From: Fidelibacterota bacterium UBA6531
Lineage (GTDB): Bacteria; Fidelibacterota; Marinisomatia; Marinisomatales; TCS55
Length of the DNA stretch: 64,000 bases
NCBI GenBank assembly: GCA_002436185.1
Contig: DJKX01000062.1
Coordinates: 17,463 to 81,462, forward strand
Direction of reading: 5' to 3'
The translations under genes and the position numbers were made by a program. Below, one piece after another: positions 55,735 through 64,000 of this stretch (positions are counted from its first letter, which is position 1; every line of letters starts with the position of its first letter). The notes beneath the pieces are model-generated. The model ran no database searches and was not told where the DNA came from. It saw only the letters and a program-made list of their open reading frames with translations.

Positions 55735-55772
55735 AGGACTTTTAACGGTCATTAATTTGAAAGAAAAACATT

Positions 55773-55792
55773 GATTATTTATAAAAATAATC
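55773..55792. repeat. All-AT inverted repeat upstream of methylmalonyl-CoA mutase
   Basis: GATTATTT (55773-55780) and AAATAATC (55785-55792) are perfect 8-base complements around ATAA. The stem is weak and has no T-tract, so termination is unlikely. It lies about 40 bases before the mutase start and may be a promoter-proximal dyad or chance. Confidence 0.25.
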
Positions 55793-55832
55793 TGTTTAAT
55801 ACAGTAATTTCTATACTCTATTGAATCACATT

Positions 55833-57491
55833 ATGGGCAAACAACTCGACATATTCAACGATGCTGAAAAGACGTGGAAAGACGAAGCGGCTGAAGCAAA
55901 TTCAAGAGATTACAATTTTGACACATTAAGCGGTGAAAAAGTAGAACAGCTTTACTATCCTGAAGATAATGAGAATGATTATATGGAAAAGCTGGGTTTC
56001 CCGGGACAATATCCGTATACACGAGGCATCCATGCAAATATGTATCGGGGAAAGCTTTGGACCATGCGCCAGTTTGCAGGATTTGGTTCACCTGAAGATA
56101 CAAATGAGCGCTATCACTATTTATTGAGTCATGGACAGACCGGCCTTTCTGTAGCCTATGATATGCCTACTCTAATGGGATATGACCCTGATCATCTATA
56201 TGCAGTTGGGGAAGTAGGAAAATGCGGCGTCAGCGTTGCTTCTCTCAAAGATATGGAACGTTTGTTTGAGGGAATAAATTTGGGTGATATTTCAGTTTCC
56301 CAGACAATCAACGGACCGGCGATTATTCTATTGGCTTTTTATATTGCTGTGGCAGAGAAACAAGGAGTTCCTTTAGAGAATGTTCGCGGTACGCTGCAAA
56401 ATGATATTTTAAAAGAATTTATTGCTCAAAAAGAATGGATTTTCCCTCCGAAACCTTCCATGCGAATTATTACAGATATGATGACATATTGCACGAAGTA
56501 TTTACCCAAATTCAATACCATTTCAATCAGTGGTTATCATATTCGCGAAGCGGGATCAACCGCTGCCCAGGAATTAGCTTTTACACTTGCAGATGGATTT
56601 ACGTATGTTGAATATGGGATGAAAGCCGGGCTGGATGTTGATGATTTTGTCTCACGCCTTTCTTTTTTCTTTAACTCCCACTTGGACTTTTTTGAAGAAA
56701 TAGCTAAATATCGCGCCGCCCGCCGAATTTGGGCACGGCATATGAAAGAAAAGTATGGAGCTAAAAATCCGCGATCATGGAAATTACGTTTTCATACACA
56801 AACTGCCGGATGTTCGCTTACGGCACAGCAGCCCGAAATAAATATCTCAAGGACAGCATTCCAGGCTATGGCGGCTGTATTAGGAGGAACGCAATCTTTA
56901 CATACAAATTCCATGGATGAAACTTTGGCATTACCCTCACGTAAAGCTGCGGAAATCGCCCTGCGTACCCAGCAATTAATTGCCTTTGAAACAGGTGCTG
57001 CAAATGTAGCTGATCCTCTCGGTGGTTCATGGTTTGTAGAGGAATTAACGGATAAATTGGAAAAAGAAGCTGAAAAATATTTTCATACGATTGAAGAAAT
57101 GGGCGGTGTTATTCCGGCCATCGAAAAGGGATTTTTCCAGCGGGAAATTGCTTATGCTGCATCTGAATATCAACGTAAGGTGGATTCGAAACAACGTATC
57201 GTTGTGGGAGTGAATGAATTTGTCAAGGATGATGAAAAAATTGAAATACCCATTTTGGAAATAGGAGATGAAGTGGGTCAAAGACAGGTGGAAGCTCTCA
57301 ATAAATTACGCACTGAACGTGATGAAGATGCTGTTCAGCAAGCACTTTCAAACATTCAGGAAGCCTGTATAAATGGAACGAATTTGATGAAACCCATAGT
57401 TGATGCAGCAAAGGCGTATGCAACCATGGGTGAAATTGTCTTATCCTTAAAAGCTGAATTTGGGGAATGGCAGGAAGCAGCAGTATTCTAA
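55833..57491 (+). CDS. Methylmalonyl-CoA mutase large (catalytic) subunit, no B12 domain
   Basis: This is the catalytic TIM-barrel subunit that interconverts methylmalonyl-CoA and succinyl-CoA with adenosylcobalamin. It is 552 residues from ATG at 55833; a TTG at 55821 in frame would add four. [35 protein letters not shown], the [13 protein letters not shown] segment and [16 protein letters not shown] are diagnostic. The protein ends before the cobalamin-binding domain (no DxHxxG motif), so a separate small subunit must be encoded elsewhere. It may be a two-subunit MCM or an isobutyryl-CoA-type mutase. It shares one base with ccmE. Confidence 0.92.
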   Translation: MGKQLDIFNDAEKTWKDEAAEANSRDYNFDTLSGEKVEQLYYPEDNENDYMEKLGFPGQYPYTRGIHANMYRGKLWTMRQFAGFGSPEDTNERYHYLLSHGQTGLSVAYDMPTLMGYDPDHLYAVGEVGKCGVSVASLKDMERLFEGINLGDISVSQTINGPAIILLAFYIAVAEKQGVPLENVRGTLQNDILKEFIAQKEWIFPPKPSMRIITDMMTYCTKYLPKFNTISISGYHIREAGSTAAQELAFTLADGFTYVEYGMKAGLDVDDFVSRLSFFFNSHLDFFEEIAKYRAARRIWARHMKEKYGAKNPRSWKLRFHTQTAGCSLTAQQPEINISRTAFQAMAAVLGGTQSLHTNSMDETLALPSRKAAEIALRTQQLIAFETGAANVADPLGGSWFVEELTDKLEKEAEKYFHTIEEMGGVIPAIEKGFFQREIAYAASEYQRKVDSKQRIVVGVNEFVKDDEKIEIPILEIGDEVGQRQVEALNKLRTERDEDAVQQALSNIQEACINGTNLMKPIVDAAKAYATMGEIVLSLKAEFGEWQEAAVF

Positions 57492-57925
57492 TGAACTCAA
57501 AAAACAAATTTTATTTTGCAATTTCCGGTGTAATTGTCGTTGTGATATTTTGGATATGGTGGGCATCGTCTAATCCTGCAGATGAACAGGCATTGGTGAC
57601 GTTCCTTTCCGTGGAAGAATTGATCGATGAAGATCATTCTGATCGTGTTCGATTGGGTGGTTTGGTTGCAGAAGGATCTATTCATTTAGATAATAACAAT
57701 TACTTGTCATGCCAGTTTGAGTTGAAGGAAGGTGATTATATACTTCCCGTCCATTACACAGGAGCTCGCCCCGATTTATTCAAAGATGGTGCCGAAGTTA
57801 TCATAGAAGGAATATATGTGAACGGATTGTTTGAAGCGGATATACTGCAAACAAAATGTGCGTCCCGGTACGAAGGTGATTTACGGGATGAAAACAGTTA
57901 TAACCTAGACGAAGTTTCCATATGA
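57491..57925 (+). CDS. ccmE: Cytochrome c maturation heme chaperone CcmE, CxxxY type
   Basis: CcmE carries heme covalently in the periplasm and hands it to CcmF. It has 144 residues from ATG at 57491, chosen because it gives a normal N-terminus ([14 protein letters not shown]) and shares a base with the previous stop. One membrane helix (about 8-25) precedes an OB-fold with VRLGGLVAEGSIHLD. The heme-binding motif is Cys123-A-S-R-Tyr127 in LQTKCASRY, the variant with cysteine in place of the HxxxY histidine of E. coli CcmE. Confidence 0.92.
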   Translation: MNSKNKFYFAISGVIVVVIFWIWWASSNPADEQALVTFLSVEELIDEDHSDRVRLGGLVAEGSIHLDNNNYLSCQFELKEGDYILPVHYTGARPDLFKDGAEVIIEGIYVNGLFEADILQTKCASRYEGDLRDENSYNLDEVSI

Positions 57926-59892
57926 CGCCTGTCATTGGCGGATTGGCCATAAATCTTGCTCTTGGCCTGGCTTTTGTTTCCATCATTTTACACTTTTTCT
58001 ATTTACGTAATGGAGATGGACGGTTATTTTTATCTGGACAACGTGCAGCTCTAGCCGTTTCTCTTTTAAGTATTTTAGCAACGTTGATTCTGGCTCAGTT
58101 ACTTATAACGAGCAATTTTGATGTTGATTATGTTGCCCATTATACAAGCTTGGAAACACCCTTTATTTATAAAATAACTGCTCTTTGGGCTGGGCAATCC
58201 GGATCGTTATTATTTTGGTTATTTACCCTGTCCGTTTATGCAGTTATTACGATACTCCAGAATCAGCGATCACAGCACAAAATCATGCCTTGGGTGATGA
58301 TTGTTATGACAACGGTTCAACTGTTTTTTCTTATTTTAATCAATTATGTTAGTAATCCATTTATACCGACAGAAGCTGATTTTGTGGTGGCAAACGGCTT
58401 GGGTTTAAACCCATTATTACAAAATATAACCATGGCTTTTCATCCGCCCATGCTGTATTTAGGTTATGTTGGATTTACCATTCCATTTTCATTTTCCATT
58501 GCCGCCATGGCAGAAAGGGATATGAATGCTCTCTGGATGCGCACTGTAAGGCAATGGTTGCTTTTCGTGTGGCTAATGTTAAGTATCGGAATCATTCTGG
58601 GCGGATGGTGGGCTTACCAGGAATTGGGCTGGGGCGGTTACTGGGCATGGGATCCTGTTGAAAATGCATCGTTTATGCCATGGCTTACAGGAACAGCGTT
58701 GCTTCATTCCATCATTATCCAGGAAAAGAAGGACATGTTAAAAGTTTGGAACATGGCTCTCATTATCATCACATTTACCCTTTGCATTTTTGGAACATTT
58801 TTAACTCGTAGCGGAGTTATGTCTTCTGTCCATTCGTTTACAGCTTCTTCACTGGGTCCCATTTTTCTTGGATTTGTTTTTTTAATATTAGTTGTCTCTT
58901 TTTTACTTTTATTCAACCGAAAATCATTTTTACAATCTGAAAAACGAATAGAATCGTTTACATCGAGAGAAAGTGGATTTTTGTTTAATAATGTTGTGTT
59001 TATTGTCATGTGTTTTGCGGTGTTCTGGGGAACGATATTCCCGGTTATTTCAGAAGCAGTTCGCGGAACAAAAATCACAGTCGGTGCACCATTTTTTAAC
59101 CAAGTGAATATTCCCATTGGTTTAGTACTTTTGCTCCTAACGGGAGTTGGACCTTTATTGGTTTGGCGCCGTACGTCCAACCAAAGTTTCATCCGCAATT
59201 TCACCACTCCGATCGTTATGGGATTAGTCTCGGCACTGGTACTATACATATTCAATATCAGAGGATATGTACTGATTTCATTCAGCTTATCAGCATTTGT
59301 TTTAACAACCATAGGTTTTGAATTTTTCAGGGGAATCCGTTCAAGAATGACATCACAGAAAGAAAACCCTATCATTGCTTTTTGGCGGTTGATACGAAAG
59401 AACCGCAGTCGATATGGAGGATATATCGTTCATATTGGAATTGTACTGATGTTTGTTGGATTTACCGGTCATTCATTTGATAGTGAGAAAGAATTTGGAC
59501 TTAAAAAAGGTGATAGCGAACATTTAAGCGGTTATTCGTTCACATTGTATAATGTTCGAGAAGAAGAACGCCCCAATCATTATGCCTATATCGCTGATAT
59601 GATTGTCGCAGATGCATTTGGAAAGTCCATCGTTAAATTGCATCCGGAGAAACGCATTTATTTTCATCGTAATCCGAATCCTGAACGCCGTCAGCCCCAC
59701 AGTGAACTTGACATTTATTCGACAATAAAACAGGATATCTATTCCATATTCAACAGTATAGATTTGGAAAATGAAGTGGCGTATCTAAAAATTATGATTA
59801 ATCCATTAGTGAACTGGGTTTGGTACGGCGGCTATTTGTTTGTATTGGGAACGCTTGTTGCTTTGTGGCCGCCGAGAAAGGAAAAATCATGA
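57922..59892 (+). CDS. ccmF: Cytochrome c heme lyase subunit CcmF
   Basis: CcmF is the membrane synthetase that attaches heme to apocytochrome c. It has 656 residues and about 14-15 helices. The tryptophan-rich WWD domain is at about 226-255 (GGWWAYQELGWGGYWAWDP). Periplasmic histidines flank it, including the MAFHPPMLYLGY segment. The C-terminal periplasmic domain (about 525-625) and last helix are present. It overlaps both ccmE and the following stub gene by four bases. Confidence 0.96.
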   Translation: MTPVIGGLAINLALGLAFVSIILHFFYLRNGDGRLFLSGQRAALAVSLLSILATLILAQLLITSNFDVDYVAHYTSLETPFIYKITALWAGQSGSLLFWLFTLSVYAVITILQNQRSQHKIMPWVMIVMTTVQLFFLILINYVSNPFIPTEADFVVANGLGLNPLLQNITMAFHPPMLYLGYVGFTIPFSFSIAAMAERDMNALWMRTVRQWLLFVWLMLSIGIILGGWWAYQELGWGGYWAWDPVENASFMPWLTGTALLHSIIIQEKKDMLKVWNMALIIITFTLCIFGTFLTRSGVMSSVHSFTASSLGPIFLGFVFLILVVSFLLLFNRKSFLQSEKRIESFTSRESGFLFNNVVFIVMCFAVFWGTIFPVISEAVRGTKITVGAPFFNQVNIPIGLVLLLLTGVGPLLVWRRTSNQSFIRNFTTPIVMGLVSALVLYIFNIRGYVLISFSLSAFVLTTIGFEFFRGIRSRMTSQKENPIIAFWRLIRKNRSRYGGYIVHIGIVLMFVGFTGHSFDSEKEFGLKKGDSEHLSGYSFTLYNVREEERPNHYAYIADMIVADAFGKSIVKLHPEKRIYFHRNPNPERRQPHSELDIYSTIKQDIYSIFNSIDLENEVAYLKIMINPLVNWVWYGGYLFVLGTLVALWPPRKEKS

Positions 59893-60155
59893 TCAGTGTT
59901 GTCGTAACCTTTTTAATTATTGTTGTCATGGCCGTGTTTGTCATTCAACCGTTATTTCTTGAACCGGGATTGGAAATAAAGGATACTGAAAAAAAATCAG
60001 TTGCATTGAAACAACGCAAAAAAATTCTTTATAGACAGATTAAGGAACTGGATATGGATTACCAATTAGGCAATATCCAAGATGATGACTATGGCCAAAC
60101 GCGTAATGAGTTGAAAAAAGAAGTGGCAGAAATACTGACAATTTTGAATAGATAA
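59889..60155 (+). CDS. CcmI N-terminal-like cytochrome c biogenesis protein
   Basis: An 88-residue protein with one N-terminal membrane helix (about 3-21, VVVTFLIIVVMAVFVIQPLF) and a charged coiled-coil-like tail (LKQRKKILYRQIKELDMDYQ, then YGQTRNELKKEVAEIL). This is the layout of the short N-terminal module of CcmI/CycH, which holds apocytochrome for ligation; the TPR half is absent. ATG at 59889 is chosen because it overlaps the ccmF stop (ATGA); the longer frame upstream encodes a non-membrane start. Confidence 0.65.
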   Translation: MISVVVTFLIIVVMAVFVIQPLFLEPGLEIKDTEKKSVALKQRKKILYRQIKELDMDYQLGNIQDDDYGQTRNELKKEVAEILTILNR

Positions 60156-60160
60156 TTATT

Positions 60161-60847
60161 TTGCTAAATGTATCAAATATATCCAAGTCGTTTCATTATA
60201 AGCCCGTTTTAAAGGATATTTCTTTTTCATTATCTCCCGGGGAAACGCTAGCATTACTTGGCAGAAATGGAGCAGGTAAGTCAACATTATTACGTATTAT
60301 AGCAAAAATTACATCACCGGAAGAAGGGCAAGCCGTATTTAATGGAAACAATTTATTTGAAGGTGTTGCAACCCATCGAAAGGGTCTTTATTATTGTGGT
60401 CATGCTCCGGGATTATATCCATCATTAACAGCAAGTGAAAATTTGCATTATTTTTCTATGTTACATAGTTGCAAAACCAATCCTAACTCAATTAATTCAG
60501 TATTGAAGGATTACGATTTAATAGACGCTATTGATGAACCGGTTAAAGTGTATTCTCAAGGAATGATGCAAAGATTAAAACTGTCTTTTTTAGAGTTAAT
60601 TGATTGGTCATTACTTTTGATTGATGAACCATTTAATGGTTTGGATATCTCCGGTCAAAAATTTGTTATGAATAAAATGGAATCTTGGCAAAATGGCCGA
60701 CGAAGTATCATCTTCGTCGATCATGATATAAATCGCGTATTGAAAATCTCATCACGCATCATGATTTTAGACAAACATTCCATTGTTCTGGATGATCCTA
60801 TTTCAACTTCAGATTTGGAAAATAAAATTACGTCTTTAATGAACTAA
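60161..60847 (+). CDS. ccmA: Heme export ABC transporter ATPase CcmA
   Basis: CcmA powers release of heme-loaded CcmE. It has 228 residues from TTG at 60161. Walker A is GRNGAGKST (34-42), the signature loop YSQGMMQRLKLSF, Walker B LLLIDEPFNGLD and the H-loop VDHDINR. CcmB and CcmC follow, giving the usual ABC complex. A start at a later ATG would remove the first strand, so TTG is preferred. Confidence 0.95.
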   Translation: MLNVSNISKSFHYKPVLKDISFSLSPGETLALLGRNGAGKSTLLRIIAKITSPEEGQAVFNGNNLFEGVATHRKGLYYCGHAPGLYPSLTASENLHYFSMLHSCKTNPNSINSVLKDYDLIDAIDEPVKVYSQGMMQRLKLSFLELIDWSLLLIDEPFNGLDISGQKFVMNKMESWQNGRRSIIFVDHDINRVLKISSRIMILDKHSIVLDDPISTSDLENKITSLMN

Positions 60848-60848
60848 T

Positions 60849-61511
60849 ATGTTTATAACACTTCTCAAAAAAGAATTATTTGTCGAACTGCGTAATAAAG
60901 AGGTTATTTTATCGATGTTGGCTTTTGGCCTCACAGTCTTATTGATCTTTTCTTTTTCGTTGAGCGGCAATCCAAAGATAAATCATGAAATGGCTCCAGG
61001 CTTATTCTGGACATTGGTTGTTTTAAGTTCGTCTCTTGGATTGCATCGTTTATTTGGCCAGGAAAAAGATTTTGATGCATTTGCCAGCTTATTATCTGCA
61101 CCTATTGATAGGGGAACACTTTTTTTAGCAAAATGGATCAGTGGATTCTTATTTCTTTTCCTTATAGAGATACTCATTGTTTTACCCTTTTTCTTATTTT
61201 TAGGATTATCACAGCCCATGTCATATTTCCCCGGAATTGGTATTGTTATGTTAGGTAATTTGGGAATTGTGGCCGTAGGTGTAATTGTTTCCGGAATGGC
61301 TATGCGTGCAAAAATGAGTGCTGTTCTATTACCTGTTTTACTTTTTCCACTCTTAACACCGTTACTCATCGCTTGCGTAAAAGCGACAACCGGATGGTAT
61401 CATCTTATTCCTTTTAGTAATTGGCAATTTTGGGTATTGATCATGGCAACCTATGTTGTAATATTCGGACTAGCGGGATATGTATTTTTTGAACATATAA
61501 CAGAAGAATAA
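60849..61511 (+). CDS. ccmB: Heme export ABC transporter permease CcmB
   Basis: CcmB is the membrane part of the CcmAB complex. It has 220 residues and six helices. KKELFVELRNKEVILSMLAF near the start, ALLSAPIDRGTLFLAKW-like SLLSAPIDRGTLFLAKWISG and VLLFPLLTPLLIACVKAT are family features. It starts one base after the ccmA stop and ends sharing a base with ccmC. Confidence 0.95.
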   Translation: MFITLLKKELFVELRNKEVILSMLAFGLTVLLIFSFSLSGNPKINHEMAPGLFWTLVVLSSSLGLHRLFGQEKDFDAFASLLSAPIDRGTLFLAKWISGFLFLFLIEILIVLPFFLFLGLSQPMSYFPGIGIVMLGNLGIVAVGVIVSGMAMRAKMSAVLLPVLLFPLLTPLLIACVKATTGWYHLIPFSNWQFWVLIMATYVVIFGLAGYVFFEHITEE

Positions 61512-62185
61512 TGTCATTTCTTTTCCAGGAGCGTTTTTTGCGCATTTTATTCATTGTTTCCGTCATATTGATGGCAGTAAATCTTTATGCTATATTTTTT
61601 ATAGCACCCATGGTACCTGAACAGCATTGGGCTCAAAAGATATTTTACGTTCATGTTCCTATCGCATGGTCGAGCTTTTTATCTTATTTTATTGTTATGG
61701 TATCGGGAATTTTATTTTTTATTAAAAAAGACTCTTATTGGGATAGAGTCGGCTTGGCTGCTGCCGAGATTGGTACATTATTTGTTGCATTGGTATTGAT
61801 TACAGGACCCATATGGGCTACACCCATTTGGGGAAAACCATGGATTTGGGAACCGCGCTTAACAACGACCTTAATTTTGTTTCTGATTTATATTGGCTAT
61901 TTTATGTTACGTAAATTTGGTGGTCATCCGGAAAGAGTAGCACGTTATGCTGCTATATTAGGTATATTGGCATTTCTTGATGTACCACTCATTTTTTATT
62001 CTGTAAAATTTTGGGCACCTCAATATCAACTTCATCCCCAGGTAGAAATGAACCAACAGCCGGATGAAATATTGCTGCCATTCTTTTTTTCAATGTTCAC
62101 CTTTACCATTTTATATATACTTATGTTGCGAATTCGAGTTAAAATTTCGAATTTTCAATATAAATTAAAGACGAAAAATGTATAA
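61511..62185 (+). CDS. ccmC: Heme handling protein CcmC
   Basis: CcmC loads heme onto CcmE at the periplasmic face. It has 224 residues and six helices. The WWD-like region is WGKPWIWEPRLTTTLILF, and the two periplasmic histidines are in FYVHVPIAWSSF and QLHPQ, as expected. The 3' end overlaps ccmD by eight bases. Confidence 0.95.
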   Translation: MSFLFQERFLRILFIVSVILMAVNLYAIFFIAPMVPEQHWAQKIFYVHVPIAWSSFLSYFIVMVSGILFFIKKDSYWDRVGLAAAEIGTLFVALVLITGPIWATPIWGKPWIWEPRLTTTLILFLIYIGYFMLRKFGGHPERVARYAAILGILAFLDVPLIFYSVKFWAPQYQLHPQVEMNQQPDEILLPFFFSMFTFTILYILMLRIRVKISNFQYKLKTKNV

Positions 62186-62297
62186 TTTTTTGAGTTACTG
62201 CATTGCCGCTTATCTTATTGTATTTATATCATTAATTGCGTGGTTTATAACTCAATTCAAAATTGAAAAAAAATTAAAAAATATTTCTAATCATTAA
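62178..62297 (+). CDS. ccmD: CcmD, small heme exporter accessory protein
   Basis: A 39-codon gene. The protein begins MYNFLSYCIAAYLIVFISLI, a single membrane helix, followed by a basic tail (FKIEKKLKN). CcmD is needed to release holo-CcmE from CcmABC and is always small, single-helix and next to ccmC. The initial Y-N-F-L and an aromatic helix start match CcmD proteins. It overlaps ccmC by eight bases. Confidence 0.82.
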   Translation: MYNFLSYCIAAYLIVFISLIAWFITQFKIEKKLKNISNH

Positions 62298-62309
62298 GGA
62301 ATAATAAAC

Positions 62310-63377
62310 ATGAAACGTAAAATTGTTCACGTTGTTGGAACGGGTACTATCGGTGAACCGCTCATTGGTTTGCTGACTGACTATAAAACGAAACTGGGTA
62401 TTGACGAAATAACGTTCCATAAAAATACACCTTTAAAAGATGATAGATCAAAGGTATTTGACCTCCAACATCGTGGAGCTCGTTTATCTGTTAATCCCGA
62501 TCGCATGCAAGATTTCAAAGATTTGGGCATGGATCCTGATTTTGCAACTGAAGATGCAATAAAACGGTCATCCGTTGTGATCGATTGTACGCCAAAGGGC
62601 ATTGGTCACAAGAACAAAGAAGAATTCTATTCAAAGTTTTCCAATGAAGTTAAAGGGTTTTTAGCTCAAGGCAGTGAAGATGGATTTGGAAAAAAATATG
62701 CCAGAGGAATTAATGACGAAGTGTTTAATGAAGACGATCAATTTGTTCAGATCGTGTCCTGTAATACTCATAATCTTTCATGTATTACCAATACATTGGC
62801 ATTAAATGGAAGTGAATTGAATAATTTGGTCGAGGGAAAATTTGTTTGTATACGACGAGCAAATGATATAAGTCAACCGGGCGGGTTTATACCATCTCCT
62901 CAGGTTGGCGGCCATCATTCAGAAAAATACGGATCCCATCATGCAGAGGATGCGGCCGGTTTATTTAAAACTAAAAATTTGGATTTGAATTTGTTTTCGT
63001 CTGCTATGAAGACTAACAGTCAATATATGCACATTTTATGGTTTAATTTGAAAGTCAAGGAACCAATCACTTTGCAGGGAGTCATGGATAAGTTGGAGGC
63101 AAATCCATTGGTAGCCATGACACAAAAAGACATGACCAGTACTGTCTTTTCTTTTGGACGGGATCATGGTCATTATGGAAGAATTTTGAATGAAACGGTT
63201 GTAGTTGAACAAACTTTAAATGTCCGCAACGAACATGAAATAACCGGTTTTTGTTTTACACCTCAGGATGGCAATTCAATATTGAGCAGCATTGCAGCTG
63301 CAGAACGATTTTTGTTTCCACATGCATATGATGATAAGATTCAATGCCTGTCGGAACTTGTTTATTCAGATATTTGA
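62310..63377 (+). CDS. Type II (archaeal-type) glyceraldehyde-3-phosphate dehydrogenase
   Basis: This enzyme interconverts glyceraldehyde-3-phosphate and 1,3-bisphosphoglycerate. It has 355 residues. The Rossmann motif GTGTIGEP covers Gly10, Gly12 and Gly15, and the catalytic Cys151 sits in IVSCNTHNL rather than the SCTTNC of the common bacterial enzyme. VIDCTPKGIG, HHAEDAAGLF and RDHGHYGRILNETVV also match the archaeal class. TAAGGAATAATAAACATG provides a weak ribosome-binding site. The direction used (glycolytic or gluconeogenic) cannot be judged. Confidence 0.85.
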   Translation: MKRKIVHVVGTGTIGEPLIGLLTDYKTKLGIDEITFHKNTPLKDDRSKVFDLQHRGARLSVNPDRMQDFKDLGMDPDFATEDAIKRSSVVIDCTPKGIGHKNKEEFYSKFSNEVKGFLAQGSEDGFGKKYARGINDEVFNEDDQFVQIVSCNTHNLSCITNTLALNGSELNNLVEGKFVCIRRANDISQPGGFIPSPQVGGHHSEKYGSHHAEDAAGLFKTKNLDLNLFSSAMKTNSQYMHILWFNLKVKEPITLQGVMDKLEANPLVAMTQKDMTSTVFSFGRDHGHYGRILNETVVVEQTLNVRNEHEITGFCFTPQDGNSILSSIAAAERFLFPHAYDDKIQCLSELVYSDI

Positions 63378-64000
63378 GTATTCAAGTACATACGGTTGTC
63401 ACCGGACCGTTCCAGGAAAATTCATTTTTAATTCTGGATCCTGTATCTCGAGAAGGTGTTTGCATTGATCCAGGTGATGATCCTCATTTAATCATTGCCA
63501 CGATCAATGATCATGATTGTAATCTAATAGCCATTATTAATACGCATGCACATATGGATCATATCGGCGCTGTATCTGCATTGAAAGAAATGTTAAATAT
63601 CCCTTTTTATCTCCACAAAGAAGAATCATTGATTCTGGATACATATGAAGAAACATGTCAATTATTTAACTTAAATACGAGTAAAACTCCAGATGTTGAT
63701 TATTGGTTTACAGATGAATCATCACTCACATTTGGAAATCTGACATTTAATCTTTTATTTACTCCTGGTCATACACCGGGTGGAACATCGTTTATGATCG
63801 AAGATCATGTATTTGTTGGAGATACACTTTTTAGAGGTTCAGTAGGAAGGACAGATTTACCCGGCGGTAATTGGCAGGTTTTGGAATTGTCGCTCATTAA
63901 ATTAATGGAAAATATAGACCATAATTTTATCATCCATTCTGGCCATGGCCCCACTACAACAATGGCAAGTGAAATAAAAGAAAACCCCTTTTTAATTTCA
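63374..64000 (+). CDS. Metallo-beta-lactamase-fold hydrolase, 3' end cut by window edge
   Basis: This probable glyoxalase II-like or related thioester hydrolase begins at TTG 63374, overlapping the previous stop (TTGA). It runs open to base 64000, 209 codons, ending ENPFLIS, so only a few residues are missing. Metal motifs are complete: THAHMDH near 60, GHTPGG near 137, GDTLF with the bridging Asp, and IIHSGHGP near 191. VVTGPFQENSFLIL is a typical N-terminus. The substrate is not inferable; cytosolic because there is no signal. Confidence 0.88.
   Translation, partial: MSIQVHTVVTGPFQENSFLILDPVSREGVCIDPGDDPHLIIATINDHDCNLIAIINTHAHMDHIGAVSALKEMLNIPFYLHKEESLILDTYEETCQLFNLNTSKTPDVDYWFTDESSLTFGNLTFNLLFTPGHTPGGTSFMIEDHVFVGDTLFRGSVGRTDLPGGNWQVLELSLIKLMENIDHNFIIHSGHGPTTTMASEIKENPFLIS

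Noticed and set aside
55623..55832. Possible B12 riboswitch before methylmalonyl-CoA mutase
   Set aside because: The gap is short, holds the CstA-like remnant, and shows no B12-box or complex fold.
58704..59375. 223-codon open frame on the minus strand
   Set aside because: It lies wholly inside ccmF, whose sequence is clearly conserved; the antisense product is Thr/Asn/Lys-rich with no motif.

Overview
The window is one AT-rich, gene-dense piece of a bacterial chromosome, almost entirely co-directional on the + strand. No rRNA, tRNA, CRISPR array, insertion sequence or phage gene was seen, and no stretch over 300 bases lacks a gene. The content suggests a Gram-negative of the Fibrobacterota-Chlorobiota-Bacteroidota (FCB) assemblage, possibly Marinimicrobia (SAR406)-like. 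The reasons are the tiny basic AURKAIP1/COX24-type ribosomal protein next to HU, a Wzi/Wza outer-membrane export system, Na+-NQR with NqrM, a complex I operon without nuoEFG, and many starts without a Shine-Dalgarno sequence. The lineage is an inference; no phylogeny was run.

Layout. 1-8.1 kb: housekeeping genes (scpB cut by the left edge, an RsuA/RluB pseudouridine synthase, cmk, rpsA, a YbbR-repeat protein, tsaD, a membrane VWA-like protein). 8.1-21.8 kb: an exopolysaccharide/O-antigen cluster with sugar-nucleotide genes (ugd, rfbC, rfbB), a Wza-like export protein, a Wzz-like protein carrying an N-terminal winged-helix domain, polymerase/ligase, flippase, two glycosyltransferases, a reverse-strand Wzi-like barrel and the initiating sugar-phosphate transferase. 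21.8-29.7 kb: serS, plsC, rfaE2, a LysM lytic transglycosylase, HU, the COX24-type mini-gene, a zinc phospholipase/S1-P1 nuclease-like protein, xseA, xseB, nadK. 29.7-30.8 kb, minus strand: proline dehydrogenase, followed by a coupled and apparently frameshifted mini-ORF.

30.9-48.1 kb is an energy-conservation block: nuoABCDHIJKLMN (no E, F, G), then nqrABCDEF and apbE, with nqrM convergent at the end. An NhaD-like Na+/H+ antiporter follows, so proton pumping, sodium pumping and sodium/proton exchange are encoded side by side. 49.7-55.6 kb: cob(I)alamin adenosyltransferase, nrnA, ispH, pdxS, pdxT, dxs. A 35-codon remnant resembling the CstA N-terminus follows dxs. 55.8-57.5 kb: methylmalonyl-CoA mutase large subunit without the B12 domain. 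57.5-62.3 kb: a compact cytochrome c maturation operon (ccmE of the CxxxY type, ccmF, a CcmI-like stub, ccmA, B, C and a 39-residue ccmD). 62.3-64 kb: an archaeal-type (type II) glyceraldehyde-3-phosphate dehydrogenase and a metallo-beta-lactamase-fold hydrolase cut by the right edge.

No single wholly unknown multi-gene system stands out. The features most worth following are the winged-helix/Wzz fusion, the EFG-less complex I joined to Na+-NQR, a terminator-like hairpin inside the apbE signal-peptide codons, a structured leader in front of the initiating sugar transferase, and the small or broken genes below usual ORF cut-offs.
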